From: Acidovorax sp. HDW3
Lineage (GTDB): Bacteria; Pseudomonadota; Gammaproteobacteria; Burkholderiales; Burkholderiaceae_C
NCBI RefSeq assembly: GCF_011303755.1
Contig: NZ_CP049885.1
Coordinates: forward strand, 2,400,001 to 2,464,000
DNA: 64,000 nucleotides
Direction: 5' to 3'
Part shown: piece after piece, positions 9,660 through 20,200 of the stretch
Layout: every line of letters starts with the position of its first letter
Numbering within the stretch: position 1 is the stretch's first letter
Notes under the pieces: generated by a model
What the model was told of the DNA's origin: nothing
Database searches by the model: none
Seen by the model: the letters and a program-made list of their open reading frames with translations, nothing else
Position numbers and translations under genes: made by a program

Positions 9660-11429
9660 ATGGCCGCTGCCCCCGCCCTGCACTACCGCATCACGCCGGC
9701 CGACCTGCACGCCCACCTGTACGCGGTGGAGCTGACGGTGGCCGCCCCCGCCGCCGCGCAGGAGCTGGCCCTGCCCGCCTGGATTCCGGGCAGCTACCTG
9801 GTGCGCGAATTTGCCAAAAACCTACAGCACCTGCGCGCCACACAAGGCGGCCAAGCGCTGGCCGTGGCGCAGCTGGGCAAAGACCACTGGCGCGTGGACT
9901 GCACCAGCGGCCAGCCGCTGACGCTGCACTACCAAATCTGCGCCTACGACGCCTCGGTGCGCACCGCCTGGCTCGACAGCCAGCGCGGCTTCTTCAACGC
10001 CACCAGCCTGTGCCTGCGCGTGCTCGGGCAGGACAACGCCCCCTGCGAAGTCACCCTCGATGCTCCTAAAACAATAGCTACTAGCGCGCTCTGGCATTGC
10101 GCTACAGCCCTTTTTCCCTTAAAAACCGACACCCAGGGTTTTGGCCGCTACCGCGCCCAGGACTACGACCACCTGGCCGACTGCCCGGTCGAACTCGGCC
10201 CCTTTGTCAGCACCACGTTCGACGCCTGCGGCACGCCGCACCGCTTCGTGCTCGCAAGCAGCGCCGCCACCACCGACCTGGCGCAGCTGGCGGCCGACAG
10301 CCGCCGCATCTGCGAAGCCGCCATCCGCCTGTGGCAGCCCGAAGGCCCACCGCCCTTTGCCCAGTACCTGTTCTTGCTGCACGCCACGCACGACGGCTAC
10401 GGCGGCCTGGAGCACCGCGACAGCACGGCCCTGATCTGCAAGCGCAGCGACCTGCCGCGCCAGGGCGACACCAAGGCCAGCGAAGGCTATGTGCAGCTGC
10501 TCGGCCTGATCAGCCACGAGTACTTTCACAGCTGGTGCGTCAAGCGCCTGCGCCCGGCGGAATTCGCCCCCTACGACTACCAGCGCGAAAACTACACCGC
10601 GCTGCTGTGGTTCTTTGAAGGCTTTACCAGCTACTACGACGACCTGCTGCTGCGCCGCGCCGGCCTGATCGACGACGCCAGCTACCTCAAACTGCTCACC
10701 AAAGCCATCAACCAGCTGCTGCAGACCCCGGGCCGGCAGGTGCAGACGGTGGCCCAGGCCAGCTTTGACGCCTGGGTCAAGTACTACCGCCAGGACGAGA
10801 ACACGCCCAACGCCACCGTCAGCTACTACACCAAGGGCGCGCTCGTCGCCCTGTGCCTGGATTTGGCGCTGCGCCGCGAAGGCCGCAGCACCCTCGACGC
10901 CGTGCTGCGCGCCCTCTGGCAGCGCTGCCAAGGCGGCCCCATGCAAGAGGCCGACCTGCTGGCCGCACTCGAACAATGCAGTGGCCGCAGCTGGGCCGCA
11001 GAAATTGCGGCCTGGGTGCACAGCACCACCGAACTGCCTCTGGCCGAGCTGCTCGCCAGCCAGGGCGTGCAGTGGCACAGCGAGCCGGCCCAGCCCGCCC
11101 AGCGCCTGGGCCTGCGCGTGCAAGAAGGCAGCACCATCGTCATCAAAACCGTGCTGCGCGCCAGCGCCGCCGAAGCCGCCGGTTTCATGGCCGGCGACGA
11201 ATGGCTGGGCCTGGAGGCCGCCGGCCAGGCCTGGCGCCTGCACCAGCTCGACGACCTGGCGCTGTACGCCGCCCCCGGCAGCAACGCCACCGCCCTGGTC
11301 GCCCGCAATGGCCGGCTGCTGCGCCTGCCGCTGCAACTGCCCCCCACCCAGCCCCAGGGCGACAGCGTGCGCCTGGAGCTGCCCGCCAGCAACAGCGAAC
11401 GCGCGCGGGGCTGGCTGCAGGGCGCCTGA
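9660..11429 (+). CDS. M61 family (glycyl aminopeptidase-like) metallopeptidase with PDZ domain
   Basis: A 589-residue M61 peptidase. Order: N-terminal beta domain, GGLEHRDST signature, zinc motif HEYFH (residues 286-290) with the downstream Glu of FFEGFTSYY, then a C-terminal PDZ-like domain from about residue 460. No signal peptide is evident, so it is likely cytoplasmic. It starts 2 nt after the DsbC-like gene. Odd feature: residues about 136-157 (APKTIATSALWHCATALFPL) are encoded by a copy of the dispersed repeat, an apparent in-frame insertion in the N-terminal domain. Confidence 0.9.
   Translation: MAAAPALHYRITPADLHAHLYAVELTVAAPAAAQELALPAWIPGSYLVREFAKNLQHLRATQGGQALAVAQLGKDHWRVDCTSGQPLTLHYQICAYDASVRTAWLDSQRGFFNATSLCLRVLGQDNAPCEVTLDAPKTIATSALWHCATALFPLKTDTQGFGRYRAQDYDHLADCPVELGPFVSTTFDACGTPHRFVLASSAATTDLAQLAADSRRICEAAIRLWQPEGPPPFAQYLFLLHATHDGYGGLEHRDSTALICKRSDLPRQGDTKASEGYVQLLGLISHEYFHSWCVKRLRPAEFAPYDYQRENYTALLWFFEGFTSYYDDLLLRRAGLIDDASYLKLLTKAINQLLQTPGRQVQTVAQASFDAWVKYYRQDENTPNATVSYYTKGALVALCLDLALRREGRSTLDAVLRALWQRCQGGPMQEADLLAALEQCSGRSWAAEIAAWVHSTTELPLAELLASQGVQWHSEPAQPAQRLGLRVQEGSTIVIKTVLRASAAEAAGFMAGDEWLGLEAAGQAWRLHQLDDLALYAAPGSNATALVARNGRLLRLPLQLPPTQPQGDSVRLELPASNSERARGWLQGA
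10063..10130 (+). repeat. Dispersed repeat, copy 3 (inside the M61 peptidase gene)
   Basis: CTCCTAAAACAATAGCTACT, then AGCGCGCTCTGGCATTGCGC, then a T-rich tail. The composition changes abruptly from the surrounding G+C-rich coding sequence, and the frame is kept through the element. Confidence 0.75.
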
Positions 11430-11468
11430 GTCTGGCTATAGTCGAACGGTTTAACCACCACCCAGGAG

Positions 11469-12254
11469 ATGGAATTGGCCTACGAATGCATCACCGTGCG
11501 CACCGAAGCCGACAAGGTCGGCATCATCACCCTCCACCGCCCCAAGCAGCTCAACGCGCTCAACGACCAGCTCATGGACGAGCTCGGGGCGGCGCTCAAG
11601 GCCTTTGACGCCGATGCCGCCATCGGCTGCATCATCGTCACCGGCAGCGAAAAAGCCTTTGCCGCCGGCGCCGACATCACCGCCATGGCCAAGTACAACT
11701 TTGCCGATGCGTACAAAGGCGACTTCATCACGCGCAACTGGGAGCAGATGCGCAGCGTGCGCAAGCCCATCATCGCCGCCGTCAGCGGCTTTGCCCTGGG
11801 CGGGGGCTGCGAGCTGGCGATGATGTGCGACTTCATCATCGCCGCCGACAACGCCAAGTTCGGCCAGCCCGAGATCAAGCTCGGCGTCATCCCCGGCGCC
11901 GGCGGCACACAGCGCCTGCCGCGCGCCGTGGGCAAGGCCAAGGCCATGGACATGGCCCTCACCGCCCGCATGATGGACGCCACCGAGGCCGAGCGCGCCG
12001 GTCTGGTCAGCCGCGTGGTGCCGCTGGACAAGCTCATGGAAGAAGCCCTGGGCGCGGCCCTCATCATCAGCGGCTTCTCGCAGATCACCGTCATGGCGGC
12101 CAAGGAAAGCGTGAACCGCGCTTTTGAGGGCACGCTCTCGGACGGCCTGATGTTCGAGCGCCGCCTGTTCCACGCCCTGTTCGCCACCCAGGATCAAAAA
12201 GAAGGCATGGACGCCTTCGTCAACAAACGCGCGGCGAACTTTACCAACCAGTAA
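11469..12254 (+). CDS. Enoyl-CoA hydratase
   Basis: A 261-residue crotonase-fold enzyme that hydrates trans-2-enoyl-CoA in fatty-acid beta-oxidation. The oxyanion-hole block [11 protein letters not shown], the [16 protein letters not shown] motif carrying the first catalytic Glu, and [19 protein letters not shown] carrying the second are all present, so it should be active. The start at 11469 follows an AGGAG-type site; an internal TTG-proximal start at Met-Ala-Tyr homology is possible. It stands alone, followed by tRNA-Met. Confidence 0.92.
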   Translation: MELAYECITVRTEADKVGIITLHRPKQLNALNDQLMDELGAALKAFDADAAIGCIIVTGSEKAFAAGADITAMAKYNFADAYKGDFITRNWEQMRSVRKPIIAAVSGFALGGGCELAMMCDFIIAADNAKFGQPEIKLGVIPGAGGTQRLPRAVGKAKAMDMALTARMMDATEAERAGLVSRVVPLDKLMEEALGAALIISGFSQITVMAAKESVNRAFEGTLSDGLMFERRLFHALFATQDQKEGMDAFVNKRAANFTNQ

Positions 12255-12269
12255 TTTTCGGCATATAAT
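12240..12269 (+). promoter_or_regulatory. Sigma-70 promoter of tRNA-Met
   Basis: Perfect -10 box TATAAT at 12264-12269, 18 bp after a weak -35 TTTACC at 12240-12245. A GCGCGTC stretch, typical of a stringent discriminator, follows before the tRNA. The -35 overlaps the last codons of the enoyl-CoA hydratase. Confidence 0.75.
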
Positions 12270-12280
12270 GCGCGTCTTGC

Positions 12281-12357
12281 GGTCGTATAGCTCAGTTGGT
12301 TAGAGCGCAGCATTCATAATGCTGATGTCGAAGGTTCAAGTCCCTCTACGACCACCA
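12281..12357 (+). tRNA. tRNA-Met (CAT), elongator
   Basis: A 77-nt cloverleaf with encoded CCA. The acceptor GGTCGTA pairs with TACGACC. The anticodon stem CAGCA/TGCTG encloses loop TTCATAA, giving anticodon CAT. The T-loop reads GGTTCAAGTCC. The first acceptor pair is a normal G-C, so it is the elongator, not the initiator. No integrase or attL/attR-like duplication is seen beside it. Confidence 0.97.
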
Positions 12358-12374
12358 AACACAAAACCAGACAA

Positions 12375-12410
12375 AAACCCACAGTGAGGCAACCCACTGT
12401 GGGTTTTTTT
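12375..12410 (+). terminator. Intrinsic terminator of tRNA-Met
   Basis: CCCACAGTG pairs with CACTGTGGG across an 8-base loop, followed by seven T. It lies about 20 nt after the tRNA. Confidence 0.92.
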
Positions 12411-12463
12411 CTTGGCTGCCACTTCACCCCTCCAGCCCCTGGATAAACACCATTGCCCGCTGT

Positions 12464-13828
12464 ATGAGCACCACCACGCCCCCCTCGTCGAAAAAAGTCT
12501 TCATCAAAACCTTTGGCTGCCAGATGAACGAGTACGACTCGGCCAAGATGGCCGACGTGCTCGGCGCGGCGCAAAGCTACGAAGCCACCGACAACCCCGA
12601 AGAAGCCGACCTCATCCTCTTCAACACCTGCTCGGTGCGCGAAAAAGCGCAGGAAAAAGTCTTTAGCGACCTCGGCCGCGTCAAGCACCTGAAGGAAAAA
12701 GGCGTGCTCATCGGCGTCGGCGGCTGCGTCGCCAGCCAGGAGGGCGAGGAAATCATCAAGCGCGCACCGTTTGTCGATGTCGTCTTTGGCCCGCAAACCC
12801 TGCACCGCCTGCCCGAGCTGCTCAACGCCCGCCAGGCCCAGCAGCGCCCGCAAGTCGATATCAGCTTTCCCGAGATCGAGAAATTCGACCACCTGCCGCC
12901 CGCGCGCGTCGAGGGCGCCAGCGCCTTCGTCTCCATCATGGAAGGCTGCAGCAAATACTGCAGCTACTGCGTCGTACCGTACACACGCGGCGAGGAAGTG
13001 AGCCGCCCGTTTGAAGACGTGCTGGTCGAAGTGGCCGGCCTGGCCGACCAGGGCGTGAAGGAAGTCACGCTCCTGGGCCAAAACGTCAACGCCTACCTGG
13101 GCGCCATGGGCGATACCGCCGAGAAGGCCGACTTTGCCCTGCTGCTCGAATACGTGGCCGAGATTCCGGGCATCGAGCGCATCCGCTACACCACCAGCCA
13201 CCCCAACGAATTCACGCCGCGCCTGATCGCCGCCTACGACAAAATCCCCAAGCTGGTCAATCACCTGCACCTGCCGGTGCAGCACGGCTCAGACCGCATC
13301 CTCATGGCCATGAAGCGCGGCTACACGGCCATGGAATACAAAAGCACCATCCGCAAACTGCGCGCCATCCGCCCCGACATGGCCATGAGCAGCGACTTCA
13401 TCGTCGGCTTCCCCGGCGAGACGGAGGAAGACTTTGCCAAGATGATGAAGCTCATTGACGACGTGCGCTTTGACAACAGCTTCAGCTTCATCTTCAGCCC
13501 CCGCCCCGGCACGCCAGCGGCGAACCTGCACGACGACACGCCGCACGACGTGAAACTGCGCCGCCTGCAAGAGCTGCAAGCGGTCATCAACCGCAACATC
13601 AAAGACATCAGCCAGGAGCGCGTCGGCACGGTGCAGCGCCTGCTGGTCGAGGGCTACTCCAAACGCGACAACGGCGAGCTCATGGGCCGCACCGAGTGCA
13701 ACCGCGTGGTCAACTTCCCCGCCCCCGAGCGCCTGATCGGGCAGATGGTGGATGTGCACATCACCGAGGCCATGAGCTACACCCTGCGTGGCGAGGTGGC
13801 AACGGCGGAGATCGCTATCAAAAACTGA
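12464..13828 (+). CDS. miaB: tRNA-2-methylthio-N6-dimethylallyladenosine synthase
   Basis: Radical-SAM methylthiotransferase that modifies A37 of tRNAs reading UNN codons; 454 residues. The N-terminal UPF0004 domain carries three cluster cysteines (FGCQMN, NTCSVR, GGCVASQ). The radical-SAM CX3CX2C is CSKYCSYC at residues 162-169. A C-terminal TRAM domain covers about residues 385-450. Odd point: the last codons and the stop (IAIKN, stop TGA) are supplied by a dispersed-repeat copy, so the C-terminus may be lineage-specific. Confidence 0.97.
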   Translation: MSTTTPPSSKKVFIKTFGCQMNEYDSAKMADVLGAAQSYEATDNPEEADLILFNTCSVREKAQEKVFSDLGRVKHLKEKGVLIGVGGCVASQEGEEIIKRAPFVDVVFGPQTLHRLPELLNARQAQQRPQVDISFPEIEKFDHLPPARVEGASAFVSIMEGCSKYCSYCVVPYTRGEEVSRPFEDVLVEVAGLADQGVKEVTLLGQNVNAYLGAMGDTAEKADFALLLEYVAEIPGIERIRYTTSHPNEFTPRLIAAYDKIPKLVNHLHLPVQHGSDRILMAMKRGYTAMEYKSTIRKLRAIRPDMAMSSDFIVGFPGETEEDFAKMMKLIDDVRFDNSFSFIFSPRPGTPAANLHDDTPHDVKLRRLQELQAVINRNIKDISQERVGTVQRLLVEGYSKRDNGELMGRTECNRVVNFPAPERLIGQMVDVHITEAMSYTLRGEVATAEIAIKN

Positions 13829-13851
13829 GCTACTCACGCTTATCCAGCAAG
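13814..13851 (+). repeat. Dispersed repeat, copy 4 (3' end of miaB)
   Basis: GCTATCAAAAACTGAGCTAC then TCACGCTTATCCAGCAAG, one of the fullest matches to the family. It contains the miaB stop codon. Copy 5 lies 130 nt downstream in inverted orientation. Confidence 0.8.
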
Positions 13852-14160
13852 GGGTTAATGCCAAAAAATCCCTTGAAAATGCCCTGTTTACCGCCCTCCC
13901 AGCCCACGGCGGGCCGCGCGTAGCGCAAAAAACGACTTGCAAGGGGTAAGTTTTGACATAAAAACAGCCGCAAACCCTTGCCAGTCAAGCGTGAGCAGCT
14001 ATGGTTTTATGCTCTCCAGGAGGGCTCTAAAAACCCCATCTCCCCCTGAGCGCACCAAGGTGTGGCTCAACCCGGACAGGCCGCAGGGCCAGGACAACGC
14101 AATCTAGCCGGTGGCGGCGTGAAAAAGGGGACAATTACCTTGACAAATACCAAGGCCGCC
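13829..14160 (+). other. 332-nt intergenic region between miaB and the AlbA-type gene
   Basis: No convincing gene. It holds dispersed-repeat copies 4 and 5 in inverted orientation near its left half. A segment around 13935-13980 is less G+C-rich than the flanks, and a TTGACA lies at 14140-14145. Together with copies 4 and 5 it could be a small non-autonomous element of about 200 bp, but no target duplication is recognisable. Confidence 0.4.
13984..14012 (-). repeat. Dispersed repeat, copy 5
   Basis: On the minus strand it reads ATAGCTGCTCACGCTTGACT, the family core. It is the inverted partner of copy 4. Confidence 0.7.
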
Positions 14161-15624
14161 ATGCAAGAGCAAGAACTACACCGCATCCTCTGCGCTGGCG
14201 AGGACAGCCAGCACCAATTCAAACGCCAGATCACGCACCTCGAAAGTCTGGCTGCCGAACTGGTCGCCATGAGCAACAGCGGCGGCGGACGGATTTTTGT
14301 CGGGGTAGAGGACGATGGCAGCATCAGCGGCATCACCCCCGAGCAGGTGCGCCAATTCAACCAGCAACTGAGCAATACCGCCAGCGCCCATGTGCGCCCG
14401 CCCATTCATCCGCGCACAGCCAACATCACCACCAAGAAAGGGCTGGTGGTAGTCGTCACCGTCGCAGACGGCCTGAACAAGCCCTATATGGATTTGCAAG
14501 GCCGCGTTTGGGTCAAAAGCGGAGCTGACAAGCGCCATGTCACCTCGCGCGAAGAAATTCAGCGCATGTTCTTGAATGCCGGGCTGATTCAGGCCGACAC
14601 CCTGCCCATCCCCGAAAGCAGCGTGGCTCATTTGGATGAAAAAGCATTTCAGGCCTACTACCAAAAACGCTTTGGCCACCCCTGCCCACCAGAAGAGCAA
14701 AAACACAGCTTGATCAGCATGGGCCTGATGAAAGACCAGCACCTGACCGTAGCCGGCGCCCTGCTATTTGCCACCCAACCACAGCGCTGGCTGCCTGTGT
14801 GCATGGTCAAAGCCGTGGCGTTTTATGGCAACTTCATTGGTGATACCCAATACCAGGACAGCGAAGACATCTACGGTACCCTGAACGAACAATTCCAGCG
14901 CAGCTTTGCCTTTATCAAACGCAACCTGCACCACGTGCAAAACGGCAGAGGCTTCAACACCCTGGGCGAACTGGAAATCCCGCCTGAAGCCATAGAAGAA
15001 CTGCTGGTCAACGCCCTGATGCACCGGGACTACTTCGACAGCGCCTCCATCCGGATTCTGGTTTTCCGTAACCGTATCGAGATCATCAGCCCCGGCCATT
15101 TGCCCGGCAACCTGAGCACCCACGACATCCAGCAAGGCAAGACCAAACGCCGCAACCCGGTACTGAGCGAACACGCTGCACACCTGCTGCCGTTTCGTGG
15201 GCTGGGCAGCGGCATACACCGCGCCCTGCAAGCCTGGCCGCAAATTGAGCTGCAGGATCACCAAAGTGGTAATGAATTCAAGGCGGTGATTGCCCGTACC
15301 TACCGACCCAGTGCAACGGCTGGCAAGGCGGTTTCTGTGCCGACACCCCCAGTCACCGACCCAGTCACCGACCCAGTCACCGACCCAGTCGCCCGCTTAC
15401 TGGAAACGCTGATTCATGGAGAGCTTGCCCCTTCTGCAATTCAGCAGGCAGTAGGCATAAAGCATCGACCTACATTCAGAGCCAATTATTTGCGTCCCGC
15501 ACTGGAAGCAGGGTTCATAGAGCCAACCCTACCCGACAAGCCCAACAGCCGCCTACAACGCTACCGCCTCACCGCCAGCGGGCAACAACAAGCACAGCAG
15601 CTTAAAACGCAAGACAGGCCATGA
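14161..15624 (+). CDS. AlbA/Schlafen-type (AlbA_2) ATP-binding regulator
   Basis: A 487-residue protein. The N-terminal AlbA_2/Schlafen-type domain (residues about 1-130) has ESLAAELVAMSNSGGGRIFVGV-like sequence. A central RecG-associated helicase-C-like region follows: EELLVNALMHRDYF and GLGSGIHRAL are typical of proteins annotated as putative transcriptional regulators. A three-fold TDPV repeat links to a C-terminal winged-helix region near FRANYLRPAL. The start is uncertain: ATG 14161 is preferred because the conserved domain begins there, but no clear ribosome site precedes it. It sits in a patch with transposon debris, so horizontal acquisition is likely. A defence or regulatory role is possible but not shown. 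Confidence 0.75.
   Translation: MQEQELHRILCAGEDSQHQFKRQITHLESLAAELVAMSNSGGGRIFVGVEDDGSISGITPEQVRQFNQQLSNTASAHVRPPIHPRTANITTKKGLVVVVTVADGLNKPYMDLQGRVWVKSGADKRHVTSREEIQRMFLNAGLIQADTLPIPESSVAHLDEKAFQAYYQKRFGHPCPPEEQKHSLISMGLMKDQHLTVAGALLFATQPQRWLPVCMVKAVAFYGNFIGDTQYQDSEDIYGTLNEQFQRSFAFIKRNLHHVQNGRGFNTLGELEIPPEAIEELLVNALMHRDYFDSASIRILVFRNRIEIISPGHLPGNLSTHDIQQGKTKRRNPVLSEHAAHLLPFRGLGSGIHRALQAWPQIELQDHQSGNEFKAVIARTYRPSATAGKAVSVPTPPVTDPVTDPVTDPVARLLETLIHGELAPSAIQQAVGIKHRPTFRANYLRPALEAGFIEPTLPDKPNSRLQRYRLTASGQQQAQQLKTQDRP
15348..15390 (+). repeat. 12-bp in-frame tandem repeat (TDPV)n
   Basis: Unit GTCACCGACCCA is repeated three times plus a partial unit, encoding TDPVTDPVTDPV in the linker of the AlbA-type protein. 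Period 12 keeps the frame, so copy-number change would only alter linker length. Confidence 0.85.
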
Positions 15625-15625
15625 G

Positions 15626-15680
15626 TGTTGACGCCGATTCAAAACTGAGCCACCGTGCCGATTGAATTTTGAGCCAGGGC
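15626..15680 (+). mobile_element. Remnant of an IS21-like element end
   Basis: Starts with TGTTGACGCC one base after the AlbA-type stop codon. Two related subrepeats follow: GATTCAAAACTGAGCCA and GATTGAATTTTGAGCCA. Tips of the TGTTGACG type with repeated GATTnAAAnnTGAnCCA blocks are typical of IS21-family termini. No istA/istB and no opposite end are found downstream, so this is a remnant. Confidence 0.5.
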
Positions 15681-15907
15681 TATGGGTCAGCCTGTGAAGG
15701 CTGGCTGTGGATAAGTGTAGTGCCTGGGGTTGGTTTTTTTCCTTGATAAACCACCTCGGTGATCGTTGTTGAGGGCGAAGCCGCGCCAGGTCAAGCCCAT
15801 AGCTGTCCCATCTCGTGTGATCATATACCCCACAGGAGTTGGGCATTCTTCCAAGCAAGAGAGGTAATGCGCAACGTGGTGGAATCCTTCAAACAGGAGC
15901 AATCGAC
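15681..15907 (+). other. Region between IS21-like tip and IS481-type transposase
   Basis: No recognisable gene. A minus-strand open frame across it resembles no family I know. It presumably contains the left part of the IS481-type element and further mobile-element debris. CAGGAGCAATCGAC ahead of the transposase ATG supplies its ribosome site. Confidence 0.35.
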
Positions 15908-16891
15908 ATGAGCCAAGTGCACGCGCAAGCACGAACCACACCGCGTACGAGAGCCGAGATTAAAGCTTCGTCAGCATCGATTGCAGAACTGGCCGATCGC
16001 TACAACATCAACCGTGCGACAGCACGCAAATGGAAGCACCGAGACAGTCCGGATGACCTCTCGCACCGTCCGCACACGCTGCATACCACGCTCTCGCCCG
16101 TGCAGGAAGCCATCGCCGTGGAGCTGCGCCGCCTGCTGTTTCTGCCCCTGGATGACCTGCTGGCGGTGGTGCGAGAGTTTGTGAACCCGCAGGTCTCCCG
16201 TGCAGGTCTGGATCGTTGCTTGCGCCGCCACGGCGTCTCCAGTTTGCGTGAACTTCAGGCCCAGGCCCAAGCCGATGCGGGCACTGCTGACAAGCCCGTC
16301 AAGACCTTCAAGGACTATGAACCAGGCTTTGTGCATGTGGACATCAAATACCTGCCGCAGATGCCCGACGAGCGCCAGCGGCGCTATCTGTTCGTGGCCA
16401 TAGACCGGGCAACGCGCTGGGTGTTCATGCACATCTATGCCGATCAGAGCGAGGACTCCAGCGTGGACTTTCTGCAGCGTCTTGAGCGTGCAGCGCCCAT
16501 GAAGATCGTCAAACTACTCACCGACAACGGCAGCCAGTTCACGGATCGGTTCACAAACAAAAAACGCGAACCCAGCGGACGGCACAAGTTCGATGTGCGC
16601 TGCAAGGCATTGGGCATTGAGCACCGGCTGTGTCCGCCGCGTCACCCGCAGACCAACGGCATGGTGGAGCGCTTCAACGGGCGTATCAGCGAAGTCATCC
16701 GGCAAACGCGCTTTGCATCCGCAGCGCAACTGGAGGCCACATTGATGAACTACGTCAAAACCTACAACCACCAGATTCCACAGCGTGCACTCAAGCACGT
16801 TTCACCCGTTCAGGCGTTGAAGGATTGGTATGCAAAAAAGCCGGAATTGTTCAAGAAGCGTGTTTACAAACAGGCGGGACTTGACACATAG
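15908..16891 (+). mobile_element. IS481-type transposase (DDE integrase core)
   Basis: A 327-residue transposase. The N-terminal helix-turn-helix (SIAELADRYNINRATARKW, residues about 22-40) is followed by an rve-type DDE core: Asp in VHVDIKYLP, Asp in LTDNGSQFTD, Glu in NGMVERFNGR. The full triad and intact frame suggest it may be active. The sequence GGCGGGACTTGACACA at the very end of the gene may be the right terminal repeat. I cannot find a matching left end in the 280 bases upstream, so the boundaries are open. Confidence 0.88.
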
Positions 16892-16985
16892 CAGCTTCGC
16901 CATTAAACCGATCAGAGCGGCTGAGCCTTCTTGGCCACCTCGCGTGCCTTGATGCGCTTTTTGGCCACAGCCTAGAGGTTCCCTC

Positions 16986-17160
16986 AATGTGGCATTCAAC
17001 AACCGCGACGATCACCCGAAAAATTTCTCTTATCTCATGGACAGCAAAGGCCATTGGCAACTTGCGCCAGCCTATGACGTAACCTACTACGAAGGCCCCG
17101 CTGGCTACCACCAGATGGACATCATGGGCGAAGCCTTGAATCACATCCAAAGCAGGATAG
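16986..17160 (+). pseudogene. HipA-like kinase, internal fragment
   Basis: About 57 codons read NVAFNNRDDHPKNFSYLMDS, then WQLAPAYDVTYYEGPAGYHQ. This is the catalytic-loop region of HipA-family Ser/Thr kinases (the NxDDHxKN motif and the APAYD metal-binding motif). Both the N-terminal part and the C-terminus are missing. No hipB-like antitoxin gene is nearby. The fragment begins about 95 nt after the IS481-type transposase, so insertion and deletion probably destroyed a toxin gene. Confidence 0.75.
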
Positions 17161-17251
17161 ACAAGAACCTGAAATCCTGTGGCATTTGCACCCTATGCGC
17201 CAAGGGGGCTCAGGGGAACCACTTTTGCGGCCACCTGATCCCCCTCATCGC

Positions 17252-20200
17252 CTACAACTTGCCTTTGAGCAAATCCAGCAACACCGGCATTCCGTCTTCC
17301 TTCATTGCATTGCCCTTGGGGGTTGCGTATTCCAGATAGAGATTTTTGTCGGTAGAGACAAAAAATCGCAACTGCGGGTCAAAACGCGCAATCAAGGCAT
17401 CAATTTGCTGTGGCCCCGCAACCAGGGCTTGAGGCAAATCGGGCAGCTTGAGGGTGGAAATGGCATGGCTGTGCATCAACTTATCCAACGCCGCCTCGTT
17501 ATGCACTGCAGCATCATCATTGCTAGCAACGATGATGCCCTGTCCACCACTCACATAAATCCACACATACTTAAATACCGAGCGCACCGAACCCAGGATA
17601 TATAAAAAATCCATAGGCCGCATATGGTGCAACTGCACCCATTGCTGCAAAACTCCTTGCGGACGCAAGCGCGTATTCGCCAGTTCGTAAAATTCACGGT
17701 TGTACAAATTTGCCGCACCCGCAAACCAGATACTACTTATTTCCAAACTGATTAAATCGTATTGCGCCGTTTGTGTGAGCAAATAATTGCGCCCATCGGT
17801 GTAGTGCATGGCGACTGACGGGTGACTGGAAATATGTGCATTGATATTGGAAAAATGGCGATCGGCCATCGTCACAATATCGCGCGAGGTTTCTGCCACA
17901 TCCAGTTTGGCAAAACCCTGGTCTTGCAGCACCCGCGCCGTCATACCCGTGCCGTAGCCAATTACCAAAGCATGGTCACGCCACGCCTGGTGCATGAGGG
18001 GAATGAGTGCAATCGACTCCTGCGCCACCATTTCGCCACCCTCAGCGTTATTACCCTGGAATTTGCCATTAGTCAGCAGCGTCAGGTGCTTACCATCGGC
18101 AGCTTGGGCCACGGTAGTCATGCCTCCTTCCACGCTTTCGGCGTGGTCAATCACCTCACCCCAGTTCTGCGGATAGAAGTACACATTGCCGCCGGTGGAA
18201 AGCGCCGTGTAATTCCACTGCGCGGGAAACAGCAGCAAAGCCGCCGCCATGCCGCCCACAGGCAACCACGGCTGCAGCCACTGCTTGGGCGCTCGCGGGG
18301 TTGTTGCCGCCGCTTGCTGCGCCCAGGCGATAAAGGCTGCGAGCAGCACCGCGACCACGGCCAGGCCCAGCAGCACACGGTTGGAGCCGTATTGCGGCAG
18401 CCACCAAAAGCCCGCCAGCAGCACTCCCGCGATATTGCCCAAGGTGTTGAGCGCACTGGCCAGCCCCACGCCACGTGCAGCCTGGCCACCAAAGCGGCGC
18501 ACTGCCAGCCAGTCTGCCGCCAAGCCCATGGCAGCCGGGTAGCTCATGCCAATGCAGAATGCGGGCGGCAGCATGGCCAGGGCGCAAACCAGGGCGCGAA
18601 TCAGCTCCCGCGCAGAAAACGACAGGTACAAGCCCTGCTGCTGCGCGTAGGCAAAGCTGCCCATGTAATCGGCCAGGCCGTCCCACACAAAGGCAGTGAG
18701 CAAAATCGCCAGCGCCACGCCGCACTGCGCGGCCAAGACCACCGTGGCACGGTCAATGCGGCGCATCAGCGCCTCGCCCACCGTGGAGCCCAAGCCCAAA
18801 CCCAGTAAGAAGGTGGCTAGCATCAGGCCAAAGGCGTACACGCTGTTGCCTGCCACCACCGCCAGCAGGTGCATGAACACCACCTCCAGCGCCAGAGTGA
18901 CGACACCGCCCACCGCGAGCACGGCCAGGGCCGCCAGCCCGGTGCGCCCGCCTGGGGACTGCACCAGGGGCGCAGCGGCTGCCGTACTATCACTATCAAA
19001 AATAGAGCTGTTCGCGCTTATCCTATCTCCGCCTTGCTTGATTTTTTCAATCACATACAAAGCCACCAGCAGGCTGATAACCGCCGCCAACAACGTACCG
19101 CCATTGCGCCCCACCGCTGGCAACAAGGCATAGCCCGCCACCAAGGCACCTGCGGCAGCGCCCAGCACATTGGCCCCATACAGCGGCGCAATCGCACGCG
19201 CCGTGGGAATGCCCATACCCTGCAGGCACTTGAACACCAGCGGTAGCGTGGCCCCCATCAGCACCGTGGGTACGCCCAGCACCACCGCACCCAGGCCCAT
19301 GCGCAGGGCGGTAAGCCAGGCAGCGTCGGGCGGTGCATCGAGCGCCAGCGCCACATACAGGCTTTGGATGCCAGCAAACAGGCTGGGGGTAATGGCCGCA
19401 TACAGGCCAATGGCCGCCTCAAAGTAAGCGTACAGAAGCAACGGGCGCGCGCTGCGCTCGGCCAACATGCCGCCCAGCCAGGCCCCCAAGGCCATGCCGC
19501 CCATATAGGTCATCAGCACCGTATTGGCTGCCAGCGCCGTGCCACCAAAAGTCACGCCCAAGGCTTTGGCGTACACCACCTCATAAACCAAACCAGCAAA
19601 ACCGGAGAAAAAGAAAATGCCCACCAACCAGCGCCGCCCTTTTAATTCAGCGGGCAGAAAGGTGGGGGCGGAAAAAGGCTTGGGGGCCAGTGCCGGCTGG
19701 TGCTGGGCGAGCAAGACTTCGTTGGTATCTTCTTCACGCCAGACGCAGCGCACATGCAGCGCCAAAAGCAGCACACCAGCGGCCACGCTCCAAACAGAAA
19801 GCCATTGCACCGTACCAGGGTGGGCAATCAGCCAATCAGGGGCCAGGCGTAGCAGTAGCATCCACAGCACAAAGGTGGCACCAGCGGCCCATTGGAGGTA
19901 ATGCTGCCAACGGGGGGCTATTTTCCAACGCGGCGGATTCATCAGAAACAAGCCCAACGCTGGAGCAAAAGGCATAGCAACCATCAGATCAATGACGTAA
20001 TGCTCTCCAATTGCCAGCGTAGCCCAGGCGGTTCCCAACACAAACAGGACCGAAAGAGCAAAAATCCATTTGCGCCGCAAGCTGGCACATAACATAAAAA
20101 TCCAAATAGCACTGGACAAATGCAAAGATGGCATAGCATTGCGCGGCGCAGGCAAAACAGAAACAAATGCCGCCGTCAAATCCTGGGGCTGGGCAGCCGT

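Noticed and set aside
12281..12357. tRNA-Met as an integration site for a genomic island
   Set aside because: No integrase, no duplicated tRNA 3' end, and ordinary housekeeping genes on both sides.
16918..16985. Minus-strand Lys-rich tail reading AKKRIKAREVAKKAQPL before a stop
   Set aside because: Only 18 codons after an in-frame stop and no upstream continuation; at most a fragment of a lost gene, not a supportable feature.
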